A stretch of 22,691 nucleotides of DNA from positions 1 to 22,691 of the forward strand of contig JBIOXZ010000076.1 of NCBI GenBank assembly GCA_044869895.1, given 5' to 3'. A program made the translations under genes and the position numbers. Of this stretch, positions 6,455 through 13,984 are shown in pieces (positions within the stretch are counted from its first letter, which is position 1; each line of letters opens with the position of its first letter). The notes under the pieces were generated by a model. The model saw only the letters and a program-made list of their open reading frames with translations, was not told where the DNA came from and did no database searches. Source of the stretch: AC-69 sp044869895 (GTDB taxonomy: Bacteria > Actinomycetota > UBA4738 > HRBIN12).

Positions 6455-7194
6455 CGCTCGCGTTCGGGCTGATGGGGTCGGGGGAGTTCGAGCCATGGCA
6501 GGGTGAGGTTGACCGGTGGCTGATGAAGCGATCGGTCAATCCCGGCGCCCCCGTGTTGATCCTGCCGACGGCTGCGGCTCACGAGGGCGATGAGATGTTC
6601 GACCACTGGGCGAACAAGGGCCTGGATCACTACCGGTCCGTGGGGATCCCGGCCGAGGTGGTTCCGCTGAAGACGCGGGAGGACGCTGCCCGGCCGGAGC
6701 TCGTGGGAAGGCTGGAGGGCGCCTCGGCCGTCTTCTTCTCCGGGGGGAACCCCAAGGTGCTCGCGGCCAAGCTGGAGAAGACGCCCTTCTTGGCGGAGCT
6801 GCTCCGGGTGATGAAGGCGGGCGTCCCCTACGCCGGGTGCAGCGCTGGGGTGGCCTGTCTGGGCCCGACGGCGCCCGACAGCGACGCGATGGAGATCGAC
6901 GAGAGCGTGATGGAGCATCCCGGGCTCGACCTGTTCAGCGAGACGAACTTCGGTCCCCACTGGGACGAGCTCGACACGTTCGTCCCCGGGCTGACCGACT
7001 TGATCGTGAGGTGGACCCCACCGAGCTGGGTGCTGTTTGGGATCGACACGAACACCGCGGCCGCGGGCGACGGAGAGCGGTGGACCGTGATGGGATCGGG
7101 GAAGGTCCATCTGCATTCGGCGGGCGAGTGGGAACACTACGGCGCCGGCGAGTCGTTCTCCCGGTCGCTCCCGCTCGGGAGCGCGTGGGTGTAG
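6451..7194 (+). CDS. Peptidase S51 family (peptidase E/cyanophycinase-like) hydrolase
   Basis: 247 residues, ATG 6451 overlapping the deacetylase stop by four bases. It has the class-I glutamine-amidotransferase-like fold features of family S51: VLILPTAAAHE near residue 35, FFSGGNPKVL (GGN at 98-100) and the nucleophile elbow YAGCSAGV with Ser131. Peptidase E cleaves Asp-X dipeptides and cyanophycinase cleaves Asp-Arg polymer; this protein is near peptidase E in length and lacks a signal peptide, so it is probably cytoplasmic. The His of the catalytic triad is not clear by eye. The overlap with a PIG-L deacetylase suggests joint action, perhaps on an aspartyl- or sugar-linked small molecule, but this is a guess. 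Confidence 0.82.
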   Translation: MTLAFGLMGSGEFEPWQGEVDRWLMKRSVNPGAPVLILPTAAAHEGDEMFDHWANKGLDHYRSVGIPAEVVPLKTREDAARPELVGRLEGASAVFFSGGNPKVLAAKLEKTPFLAELLRVMKAGVPYAGCSAGVACLGPTAPDSDAMEIDESVMEHPGLDLFSETNFGPHWDELDTFVPGLTDLIVRWTPPSWVLFGIDTNTAAAGDGERWTVMGSGKVHLHSAGEWEHYGAGESFSRSLPLGSAWV

Positions 7195-7233
7195 CGGCGG
7201 ATCACGGATGGATGGGAGGGGAGGAGGGGTGCC

Positions 7234-7920
7234 ATGGCACCGGGTGCCGTGAGCGGGACGCCGAGGAGGTCGAAGCTGACCCGGGACACCCCCATCGAGG
7301 AGCGCGCACCCGAGATCATCCGCATCCTGTCGGAGACATATCCCGATGCCAAGGTCGCGCTCCACTTCTCCACGCCGCTCGAGATGCTCGTCGCCACCAT
7401 CCTGTCGGCGCAATGCACGGACGAGCGCGTGAACCAGGTCACGGCTTCGCTGTTCCAGAAGTACCGGACGTGTGAGGACTATCTGAGAGTGCCCGAAGCG
7501 GAGCTAGCGGCCGACATCAAGCCCACCGGATTCTTCAACCAGAAGACCAGGGCCATCCGTGGGGCCTGCCAGCGGATGGTCGAGGTCTACGGGGGGCAAG
7601 TCCCCGCTACCATGGACGATCTCCTGACGTTGCCCGGCGTGGCTCGAAAAACGGCGAACATCGTGCTGGGCAACGCTTTCGGGAAGGTCGAGGGCATCGC
7701 CGTCGACACCCACGTGCGCCGGCTGGCCCAGCGCCTGGGCTTCACTACGGAGAAGGACCCGGACAAGATCGAGCGGGATCTGATGCGCTTCGTCCCGAGG
7801 GACAAGTGGTTCCCGTTCACCTACGTCCTGATCGAGCACGGACGAAGGATCTGCATCGCTCGCAACCCCAAGTGCGAGATCTGTCCGGTGAACTATCTAT
7901 GCCCGTCGAGCCGGGTGTAG
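7234..7920 (+). CDS. nth: Endonuclease III (DNA glycosylase/AP lyase)
   Basis: 228 residues, ATG 7234 after a GGAGGGGAGGAGG tract. It removes oxidised pyrimidines from DNA and cuts the abasic strand. The helix-hairpin-helix LPGVARKTANIVLG begins at residue 133, with catalytic Lys139; the catalytic Asp158 lies in VDTHVRR. The [4Fe-4S] loop is Cys207-x6-Cys214-x2-Cys217-x5-Cys223, complete. The first ~20 residues are a polar extension absent from E. coli Nth, as is common in actinobacteria. It starts 39 bases after the S51 gene and ends 16 bases from convergent whiB. Confidence 0.97.
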   Translation: MAPGAVSGTPRRSKLTRDTPIEERAPEIIRILSETYPDAKVALHFSTPLEMLVATILSAQCTDERVNQVTASLFQKYRTCEDYLRVPEAELAADIKPTGFFNQKTRAIRGACQRMVEVYGGQVPATMDDLLTLPGVARKTANIVLGNAFGKVEGIAVDTHVRRLAQRLGFTTEKDPDKIERDLMRFVPRDKWFPFTYVLIEHGRRICIARNPKCEICPVNYLCPSSRV

Positions 7921-7936
7921 TGTTCGCGCTCGGCGG

Positions 7937-8188
7937 TCAGCCGAGGGCCGCCACCTGCTCGGGCCGGATCCCCCGCATGACCCGCCGCTCCTCCTCTGAG
8001 GTCCCACCCCACACGCCGGCGTCCTGGCCCGTGGCCAACGCCCACGTCAGGCACTCGGGCCGGACCGGGCACATGGCGCAGACGGCCTTGGCCGCCTCCA
8101 CCTGAGCGAGTGCTGGGCCCGTCGACCCGACGGGGAAGAACAGCTCGGGATCGACCCCGATGCACCTGGCTTGCCGGACCCATTCCAT
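7937..8188 (-). CDS. WhiB-family iron-sulfur transcriptional regulator
   Basis: 83 residues. Four cluster cysteines are present: Cys9 (ARCIG), Cys37, Cys40 and Cys46 (VCAMCPVRPEC), the standard WhiB C...CxxCx5C set. The glycine turn GVWGGTSEEERR follows, then a short basic C-terminal segment. The family is found in actinobacteria and their phages and senses redox or nitric oxide through a [4Fe-4S] cluster, usually by binding the primary sigma factor. The ATG at 8188 is chosen because homology begins there; the frame stays open to 8281, but that part is Gly/Arg-rich and overlaps the promoter. I cannot say which of WhiB1-7 it matches; no AT-hook as in WhiB7 is visible. Convergent with nth, divergent from the GDPD gene. 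Confidence 0.95.
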   Translation of the reverse strand: MEWVRQARCIGVDPELFFPVGSTGPALAQVEAAKAVCAMCPVRPECLTWALATGQDAGVWGGTSEEERRVMRGIRPEQVAALG

Positions 8189-8252
8189 GCCCCCACCCCC
8201 CACGCGCGGATCACCGTTCGGGTCCCCGCGGGCGAGGGGCCGAGCGCCGCCG

Positions 8253-8281
8253 AATATACTCCGGCCGGTTTTCCACAGCAA
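8253..8281 (-). promoter_or_regulatory. whiB promoter (TTGCTG-N17-TATATT)
   Basis: On the minus strand, -35 TTGCTG (8281-8276) and -10 TATATT (8258-8253) are separated by 17 bp. This would give a leader of about 58 bases before the ATG at 8188. The -10 shares its AT block with a plus-strand TATACT (8255-8260), and the -35 touches the GDPD start codon, so the two divergent genes may compete for polymerase. Confidence 0.5.
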
Positions 8282-9069
8282 TGGCTGAATATCTGTTCAA
8301 TCCCGGGGCGTTCCCGCTGGTGGTCGCCCACCGCGGGGCCTCCTCCACTCACCCGGAGAACACCCTGGGCTCATTCGAGGCCGCGCTGGCACTGGGGGCG
8401 CCGGTCCTCGAGCTCGACGTTCGCCTTTCGGCCGACGGGGTCCCGGTGGTTCTCCACGACCCGGACCTGTCCCGGACCACCGACGGCTCGGGGTGGGTCC
8501 ACGAGCTCTCCTTCGAGCAGGTTCAGGCGGCGAACGCGGGAACGGCGGACCGGCCCGAGCAGGTCCCGGCGTTCCGAACGGTGCTCGAGGCGGTGAGCGG
8601 CCGAGGCGGCCTCGCCGTCGAGATCAAGAACATCCCGGGGGAGCCGGCCTACGACGACGAGCGGGAGGGGATCGTGGAGGCAGCCACGGCCGAACTGCGG
8701 GCCAGCGGGTTCCGGGGACCCGTCCTGATCATCTCGTTCAACCCGCGGTCCATCGCCGGGGCCAAGCGCCTGACGCCGACCCTGCCCACGGGCTTCCTGT
8801 CCACCCGGCCCGTCGATCCCGACACCGCCCTGGAGCACGTCCTCGACGCCGGACACGAGTTCGTGTTCCCCGGGTACCGGACGCTCCTGCCGGCCGGCCC
8901 GGCCTTCGTCGAACGGGCCCACCGGGCGGGCATACGGGTCGGTACGTGGACGGTGGACGACCGCGAGACCTTCGGCCGCCTGCTGGATTGGGGGGTTGAT
9001 GCCGTCGCCACCAATGACCCGGCGATGGGGCTCGAGGTCCGGGCCGCTCGGACCGGCTCAGGGGAGTGA
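8281..9069 (+). CDS. Glycerophosphodiester phosphodiesterase family protein
   Basis: 262 residues, ATG 8281. It hydrolyses glycerophosphodiesters to glycerol-3-phosphate and an alcohol. Family motifs: AHRGASSTHPENT (catalytic His17 and Arg18, with Glu26), then ELDVRLSADGVPVVLHD (metal-binding Glu44 and Asp46, catalytic His59), and AVEIKN (Glu114). The late block GTWTVDD is the usual GDPD WTVN element with Asp for Asn. No signal peptide, so it is a cytoplasmic GlpQ2/UgpQ-like form. There is no Shine-Dalgarno site; a TATACT box ends 20 bases before the ATG. The 3' end overlaps the convergent amidase gene by 12 bases. Confidence 0.93.
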   Translation: MAEYLFNPGAFPLVVAHRGASSTHPENTLGSFEAALALGAPVLELDVRLSADGVPVVLHDPDLSRTTDGSGWVHELSFEQVQAANAGTADRPEQVPAFRTVLEAVSGRGGLAVEIKNIPGEPAYDDEREGIVEAATAELRASGFRGPVLIISFNPRSIAGAKRLTPTLPTGFLSTRPVDPDTALEHVLDAGHEFVFPGYRTLLPAGPAFVERAHRAGIRVGTWTVDDRETFGRLLDWGVDAVATNDPAMGLEVRAARTGSGE

Positions 9070-10653
9070 GACGACGCTCGACGACGTGGTGACCGTGGGG
9101 CTCGCGGTTGGCGACGGAGAAGCCGTCGGGATCGGCCCGACGGTGAGGGCGAGCGTGGCGGGGCGGGCGAGCGCTCCGTTCGGCGCGCTCGCCCCGATGA
9201 CCACCTGGTAGACGCCGGAGACGTCCGGCTGCGCCGGAGGTCCGGTTGCGGGCCACATCACCTCGAGCGCTTGCCCAGTCTGGGCGGGGAAGCTTGCGAT
9301 CTCGTTCCCCGACGGGTCCAGCACGGAGACCGACCACGTCATCGAGGTCGATCCCCTCGCCCGGATCCAGATGTCGACCGGTTGGCCCGTGACGATGGTC
9401 GAGGTGGACAGGCGCGGGTTGTAGAGCTTGGGCAGGCCGATGCGGGCGACGTCGGAGCGGATACCCGGGAGCATCGCGTACAGGATCTTCCCCGGACAGG
9501 CGGTGAGGCCGGTGTCCCGGTGGCCCGAGATCGTGGGGAGCTTCACCTTCGTTCCGGCCGGATATCGCGTGGTGCGACCACCGCCGGAGATCATCACGGT
9601 TCGTGCGGAGGGGTTCACGTGGCCGACGTCGAGGCGCCAGGCGAGCAATCGTTCGAGCGCGCGTAGCGCGGGCGCCGGAGGACGGACTTGATCGAAGTTG
9701 CCCATGACCGAGACCGAGAACGCGCCAGTGTTGAATCCCGCCTGCGCCGCGCCGATCACGTCGTTGGTGACGCCGCCGGAGCGGCCCTCGAAGACATCGC
9801 CGAACCGATCGACCAGGAAGTTGTAGCCGATGTCGCACCAACCGCGGCCGTTCGTGTGGTACGCGTAGATGCCTCGGACGACATCGTCGGCCTGAGCCTG
9901 TGTGTACGAGTTGGACCCCGCGGTGTGGTGGACGAACCCGATTTCGAGGAAGTCGGCCACGAGGGGGGTGCAGTTCATCAGCCTGGGATCGGCGCCCCAC
10001 TGCGCTCGAGTGATGATCCGGGGACGGCGGGTCAGGGCCTCTGCGGCCGTAGGGGCGAACGGTCCCCCGGGGCCTCCCATGGCGACCGGACCAACCTCTC
10101 GAGGCCCGGTGCCCGGGCCGCCGGCGGTCCCCGAGCTGTTGATGAACAGGACACGGACGTTCCCCACGACAGCGCCTTTCGGAAGGTCCATCGAGAATCG
10201 GACGCACCGAGCTTCGCCGGTCCAGACGTAGGTGGAGCCCCGGTGAGCGCTCCTGTGCTCAGTGGTTCCGGGGTCGGGTCCTCCTTCCTCGTCGATCCGG
10301 ATCGTGCGACCGAGCGAGGATCCATTGGGCCCGGTGGCGGCGACAACGGTCACGACCCCGCTCCCCGACTGGTCCCAAGTGAAGGCCAGTCCATCGAACC
10401 AGATCGGTGCGCACTCCCGGACGCGGGCGCTGCGCACCGCAGACGCGGCGCTCAGCTCTCCGTTCGACGTGAGTGCCACCACACGGTCGGCTCGTGGCAG
10501 GAGGGCCCGGACGTCGACGGGGATGGAGCGGAGCACCGTCTCGGGCGCCGCGCCGCTCGGCGAGATCGGCACGAGGCCGAGCGCCGCGCCCGCCGTCACG
10601 ACGACGACGAGGGCACGCACGGCCCGGCGGGCGTGGGCAGTTGATTCGGCCAT
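9058..10653 (-). CDS. Secreted N-acetylmuramoyl-L-alanine amidase with PGRP domain
   Basis: 531 residues. A signal peptide is clear: basic start (HARRAVR), hydrophobic core, likely cut near residue 36 after SGAA. Residues ~37-200 form an N-terminal extension with no family I recognise. The PGRP/amidase_2 domain starts with PRIITRAQWGADP at 211 and runs to about 400; zinc ligands are His242 or 243 (VHHTAG), His378 (SGHRD) and Cys386 (TACPG). A beta-rich domain (~400-505) resembling an Ig or FlgD fold follows, then a Ser/Thr/Pro-rich tail of the linker type. It should act outside the cell on peptidoglycan stem peptides, in remodelling or autolysis. ATG 10653 is chosen because it gives the signal peptide; there is no ribosome site. 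Confidence 0.92.
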   Translation of the reverse strand: MAESTAHARRAVRALVVVVTAGAALGLVPISPSGAAPETVLRSIPVDVRALLPRADRVVALTSNGELSAASAVRSARVRECAPIWFDGLAFTWDQSGSGVVTVVAATGPNGSSLGRTIRIDEEGGPDPGTTEHRSAHRGSTYVWTGEARCVRFSMDLPKGAVVGNVRVLFINSSGTAGGPGTGPREVGPVAMGGPGGPFAPTAAEALTRRPRIITRAQWGADPRLMNCTPLVADFLEIGFVHHTAGSNSYTQAQADDVVRGIYAYHTNGRGWCDIGYNFLVDRFGDVFEGRSGGVTNDVIGAAQAGFNTGAFSVSVMGNFDQVRPPAPALRALERLLAWRLDVGHVNPSARTVMISGGGRTTRYPAGTKVKLPTISGHRDTGLTACPGKILYAMLPGIRSDVARIGLPKLYNPRLSTSTIVTGQPVDIWIRARGSTSMTWSVSVLDPSGNEIASFPAQTGQALEVMWPATGPPAQPDVSGVYQVVIGASAPNGALARPATLALTVGPIPTASPSPTASPTVTTSSSVVSLP

Positions 10654-10718
10654 GGGCTGGAACGAAGGTCTCTTGTACAGCGGAGTGTGGGCAAAAGGCA
10701 ACACCCTAGGTCGCGCTC

Positions 10719-10724
10719 TACGAT
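10719..10724 (+). promoter_or_regulatory. Possible -10 box (TACGAT) for the UDG gene
   Basis: TACGAT lies 42 bases before the udgB ATG at 10767 and 10 bases before a short in-frame ATG at 10735. No good -35 is seen 16-18 bases upstream. The identical hexamer precedes the DUF309 gene at 21633. Confidence 0.3.
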
Positions 10725-10734
10725 CGGGCCCTCG

Positions 10735-10770
10735 ATGGACGAGTCCTTGCGGGACCGGCGGATCAGATGA
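10735..10770 (+). other. Possible leader mini-ORF of 11 codons before udgB
   Basis: ATG 10735 opens a frame encoding MDESLRDRRIR and ends with TGA at 10768-10770, overlapping the udgB start as ATGA. It could couple translation of udgB, which has no clear ribosome site of its own. A chance ATG is equally possible. Confidence 0.25.
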
Positions 10771-11456
10771 CGGTCCGAGACCTGCTCGCGATCCGCCGGG
10801 ACATCGTGGCCTGTCGGGCTTGCCCTCGGCTCGTCGAGTGGCGCGAGCGCGTGGCACGGGAGAAGACCGCCAGGTTCGCCGACCAGGAGTACTGGGGAAG
10901 GCCGGTGCCGGGGTTCGGCGACCCGGCCGCTCGCCTCGCGGTGGTGGGCCTGGCTCCCGCGGCACACGGCGGGAACCGCACCGGCCGCATCTTCACCGGG
11001 GATCGCTCCGGTGACTTTCTCTACGCGGCCCTGCATCGAGCGGGTCTGTCGACCCGTCCGCAGTCGGTGTCGCGGGACGACGGCCTTCAGCTCCGTGGTG
11101 TCTATGTCGCTTCGGTGAACCGATGCGCGCCGCCGGGGAACCGGCCGACTACCGAAGAACGGGACACTTGCCTACCGTACCTGGTCCGGGAGCTCCGAGC
11201 TCTCGACCGGGTCCGGACCGTGGTGGCGCTCGGCGCGTTCGCCTGGGACGGCGTCCTCCGGGGGTTCGCCTCGTTGGGCCATCGGGTGCGGCCCCGGCCC
11301 GCGTTCGGACACGGCGCCGAGGTCGTGATCGGCCCGTACACGCTCCTCGGATGTTTCCACCCGAGCCAGCAGAACACGTTCACCGGCAAGCTCACGCCGT
11401 CGATGCTCGATGCAGTGCTCGCCCGGGCCAGGGCAGTCGCCGGCTTGCCTGGCTGA
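10767..11456 (+). CDS. udgB: Uracil-DNA glycosylase, family 5 (UDGb)
   Basis: 229 residues, ATG 10767. It removes uracil, and in known relatives also hypoxanthine and other deaminated bases, from DNA. Motif 1 is GLAPAAHGGNRTGR (61-74), which has Ala where most UDG families carry a catalytic polar residue; this is diagnostic for family 5. Motif 3 is HPSQQNTFTG (198-207). Four cysteines at 16, 19, 120 and 135 should hold the [4Fe-4S] cluster. With nth it is the second iron-sulfur base-excision glycosylase in the window. Its stop TGA abuts the convergent MgtC-like stop with no gap (TGATCA). Confidence 0.94.
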   Translation: MTVRDLLAIRRDIVACRACPRLVEWRERVAREKTARFADQEYWGRPVPGFGDPAARLAVVGLAPAAHGGNRTGRIFTGDRSGDFLYAALHRAGLSTRPQSVSRDDGLQLRGVYVASVNRCAPPGNRPTTEERDTCLPYLVRELRALDRVRTVVALGAFAWDGVLRGFASLGHRVRPRPAFGHGAEVVIGPYTLLGCFHPSQQNTFTGKLTPSMLDAVLARARAVAGLPG

Positions 11457-11924
11457 TCAGCCCTCGTCCTCGGCGTCCTCGTTGCCGTCCTGATCCCGGA
11501 TCCGCTGGGCCAGGAACCGGCGGATGACGGGAAGCCGGTTCAGCTCCAGGATGAACAGCACGAGGAGGGTGGACAGGATCCCGGCGAGAAACGCCCCGGA
11601 CCCCACGAGGACTCCCACCGCCGCGACGGCCCACGCCGATGCCGCGGTGGTGAGCCCGAGGATGCCGCCGGTGGCCTCCCGGAAGATCAGCCCGGCGCCC
11701 AGGAAACCCACGCCGGTGACCACCCCGGCTATGACCTTCTCGGCTGACGCAGGGAAGCCCTCGACCCCGATGGCGGTGAACCCCGCCGCGCCGAGCGCGA
11801 TCAGGGCGAAGGTGCGCTCGCCGGCGGGCTTGCCCCGCCACTCCCGCTCGAAGCCGATGGCGTAGCCCAGGCCGGTGGCAAGGCCCATCCGCCCAATCAG
11901 CTCCCACTCCGAGAAGGGCAGCAC
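11457..11924 (-). CDS. MgtC/SapB-family membrane protein
   Basis: 155 residues, GTG 11924. The N-terminal family signature is clear: a first membrane segment with GLGYAIGFEREWRGKPAGERT, the region of conserved Arg/Glu residues in MgtC. I count four membrane segments (about 10-28, 38-52, 62-82 and 90-122, the last long and possibly split) and a charged, acidic C-terminal tail. MgtC proteins help survival at low magnesium and inhibit or tune the F-type ATPase in pathogens; in soil or environmental bacteria the role is unclear. The C-terminal soluble ACT-like domain of longer MgtC proteins is absent. A TAGCCT box six bases before the GTG, and no ribosome site, suggest a leaderless transcript. 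Confidence 0.9.
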   Translation of the reverse strand: MLPFSEWELIGRMGLATGLGYAIGFEREWRGKPAGERTFALIALGAAGFTAIGVEGFPASAEKVIAGVVTGVGFLGAGLIFREATGGILGLTTAASAWAVAAVGVLVGSGAFLAGILSTLLVLFILELNRLPVIRRFLAQRIRDQDGNEDAEDEG

Positions 11925-11930
11925 GGGACA

Positions 11931-11936
11931 AGGCTA
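11931..11936 (-). promoter_or_regulatory. -10 box (TAGCCT) for leaderless mgtC-like gene
   Basis: On the minus strand TAGCCT is followed by six bases and then the GTG start, the spacing expected when transcription begins at the start codon. The same TAGCCT-N6 layout precedes the GNAT gene. No TTGACA-like -35 is evident. Confidence 0.4.
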
Positions 11937-11969
11937 GACCATGGGGAAGAGGGAATCGTTCTTGGCGGT

Positions 11970-11975
11970 TACCCT
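11970..11975 (+). promoter_or_regulatory. Possible -10 box (TACCCT) for a leaderless ABC exporter start
   Basis: TACCCT ends seven bases before ATG 11983 and would put the transcript start on or next to that codon. The 42 bases between ATG 11941 and ATG 11983 are less GC-rich than the rest of the gene, which also suits a promoter. Confidence 0.35.
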
Positions 11976-11982
11976 GAGAAGC

Positions 11983-13968
11983 ATGCGCCGCCATGGCATG
12001 TTTCCCGCGCCTGTCCCGGACCAGGACCGCCGGCCCATCAGGGGGCAAACGGTCCGCCGCGTGATCGCCACCTTCCGTCCCTATCGGGGGAAGGTGGCGC
12101 TCGTCGGTCTGGCCATCGTCGTGACCTCCGGCCTCGGCGTGGTGAACCCCCTCCTGATCAAGCGGATCTTCGACCACGCGTTGTTCGGGAACCCACCGGG
12201 GCAGTGTGACGGGGGCTCGTGCCCCAACCTCCACACGCTGTACTGGAGCGTGGCCCTGATGGTGGCCATCCCCATCGTCACCGGGATCATCGGGATCGGG
12301 CAGACGTACCTGGCCAACCTGGTGGGCCTCCGGGTCATGCAGGACTTCCGGAACGCGCTGTACCGCCACCTCCAGTTCATGCCGCTTAGGTTCTTCACGG
12401 CCACCCGGACCGGTGAGATCCAATCGCGCCTGGCGAACGACGTCGGCGGGGTTCAGACGGTGGTCACCGACACCGCATCGTCGATCCTGTCGAACGTCGT
12501 CATCATCACCAGCACGGTGATCGCCATGCTCCTGCTCTCCTGGCAGCTCACCGCCCTGTCGCTGTTCATGGTCCCGTTCTTCATGTGGCTCACGTACAAG
12601 GTCGGAAAGGCCCGGCAGAAGGTGGCCACGGTCACGCAGCAGTCGTTGGCCGATCTGACGTCGATCACCGAGGAGACGCTCTCGGTCTCCGGCATCCTCC
12701 TGTCGAAGGCCTTCGGCCGCCAGCGGCACGAGATCGACCGGTTCCAGGGCGAGAACGAGCGGCTCACCGGGCTCCAGATCCGCCAGACGATGATCGGACG
12801 ATCCTTCTTCGCCGTGATCGGGACGATCTTCTCCATCACCCCCGCGCTCGTCTATCTGGTGGCAGGGTGGGTGCTGGCGGGCGGAGGCCGCACCGCGGCG
12901 GCGATCACGGGCGGGACGATCGTCGCGTTCACCACCCTTCAGTCGCGGTTGTTCTTCCCCATCGGCTCCATGCTCCAGGTTTCGAGCGACGTCCAGACCT
13001 CGATGGCGCTGTTCGACCGGATCTTCGAGTACCTGGACATGGATCACGACATCGCCGACGCGCCCGACGCGACGCCTCTCCCTCCGGAGCAGGTCCGCGG
13101 GCGAGTGCAGTTCAGCGACGTCTGGTTCAGGTACGAGACACCCGCCGAGGGTGTTCCGCCGGTCTCCCCGTCCGACCTCGGCGACGGGCAGCGTGCCCCA
13201 CGGGAATGGACCTTGGAAGGCGTCACGCTCGACATCGAGCCCGGACAGCTCGCGGCGCTGGTGGGACCGAGCGGTGCCGGCAAGACCACGATGACCTACC
13301 TGGTGCCCCGGTTCTACGACGTGCAGGAGGGGGCGGTCCTGATCGACGGGGTCCACGTGCGCAGCCTCAAGCTCGAGTCGCTGGGCGACCTGATCGGCAT
13401 GGTCACGCAGGAGACGTATCTTTTCCACACCACGGTCCGGCGCAACCTCCTATACGGCAAGCCCGACGCCACCCAGGAGGAGCTCGTGGCCGCGGCGAAA
13501 GCGGCGTTCATCCACGATCGGATCCAAGAGCTGCCCGAGGGGTACGACACCGTCGTCGGGGAGCGTGGCTACAAGCTCTCCGGCGGGGAGAAGCAGCGGC
13601 TGGCCATCGCCCGAGTGATCCTGAAGGACCCGAGGATCCTGATCCTCGACGAGGCGACCTCGAGCCTGGACACCACGTCGGAGCGGCTCGTGCAGGAGGC
13701 GCTCCGCCCGCTGATGCAGGGGCGGACGACGATCGCCATCGCGCACCGGCTCTCCACGATCCTCTCGGCGGACGTCATCTTCGTCGTCGACAGGGGCAAG
13801 ATCGTCGAGCGCGGGACGCATCGCGAGCTGATCGAGCGTGGCGGATTGTACGCACGGCTGTATCAGCAGCAGTTCCGTGGCGGCCTGATCGAGGCGGAGT
13901 GCGAGGACGGCGTGGTGCTGTCGACCGGCGAGGTCGTCACCACCTCGAGCGGCCCCGGCGAGAGCTGA
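11983..13968 (+). CDS. ABC exporter half-transporter (fused membrane and ATPase domains)
   Basis: 661 residues from ATG 11983; ATG 11941 would add 14. I prefer 11983 for the TACCCT box before it and because neither start has a ribosome site. The membrane domain (six segments, nt ~12090-12990) is of the MsbA/type-I exporter kind. The ATPase follows with Walker A GPSGAGKTT (nt 13264-13290), Q loop VTQETYLF, signature LSGGEKQ (13576-13596), Walker B LILDEATSSLD with catalytic Glu, and the H loop AHRLST. All are intact, so it can work as a homodimer. An unusual Pro-rich insertion of about 25 residues sits between the first strand (VWFRYE) and WTLEGVTLD. The substrate cannot be read from sequence: lipid, peptide or drug. 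It diverges from the MgtC-like gene. Confidence 0.95.
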   Translation: MRRHGMFPAPVPDQDRRPIRGQTVRRVIATFRPYRGKVALVGLAIVVTSGLGVVNPLLIKRIFDHALFGNPPGQCDGGSCPNLHTLYWSVALMVAIPIVTGIIGIGQTYLANLVGLRVMQDFRNALYRHLQFMPLRFFTATRTGEIQSRLANDVGGVQTVVTDTASSILSNVVIITSTVIAMLLLSWQLTALSLFMVPFFMWLTYKVGKARQKVATVTQQSLADLTSITEETLSVSGILLSKAFGRQRHEIDRFQGENERLTGLQIRQTMIGRSFFAVIGTIFSITPALVYLVAGWVLAGGGRTAAAITGGTIVAFTTLQSRLFFPIGSMLQVSSDVQTSMALFDRIFEYLDMDHDIADAPDATPLPPEQVRGRVQFSDVWFRYETPAEGVPPVSPSDLGDGQRAPREWTLEGVTLDIEPGQLAALVGPSGAGKTTMTYLVPRFYDVQEGAVLIDGVHVRSLKLESLGDLIGMVTQETYLFHTTVRRNLLYGKPDATQEELVAAAKAAFIHDRIQELPEGYDTVVGERGYKLSGGEKQRLAIARVILKDPRILILDEATSSLDTTSERLVQEALRPLMQGRTTIAIAHRLSTILSADVIFVVDRGKIVERGTHRELIERGGLYARLYQQQFRGGLIEAECEDGVVLSTGEVVTTSSGPGES

Positions 13969-13984
13969 TCGTGGGAACACGCAC

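Noticed and set aside
8189..8281. N-terminal extension of the WhiB protein to 8281
   Set aside because: The segment is Gly/Arg-rich, not WhiB-like, and contains the likely promoter.
10674..10703. Minus-strand TTGCCT-N18-TACAAG as amidase promoter
   Set aside because: Both boxes match consensus poorly; not enough to call.
10654..10965. N-terminal extension of the amidase
   Set aside because: It would bury the signal peptide 104 residues inside the protein and overlaps udgB.
11392..13428. A 678-codon open frame on the minus strand opposite udgB, mgtC-like and the ABC gene
   Set aside because: Composition is His/Arg/Asp/Gly-rich with no motifs. It is antisense to three genes with clear family motifs; GC-rich coding DNA often leaves such frames open.
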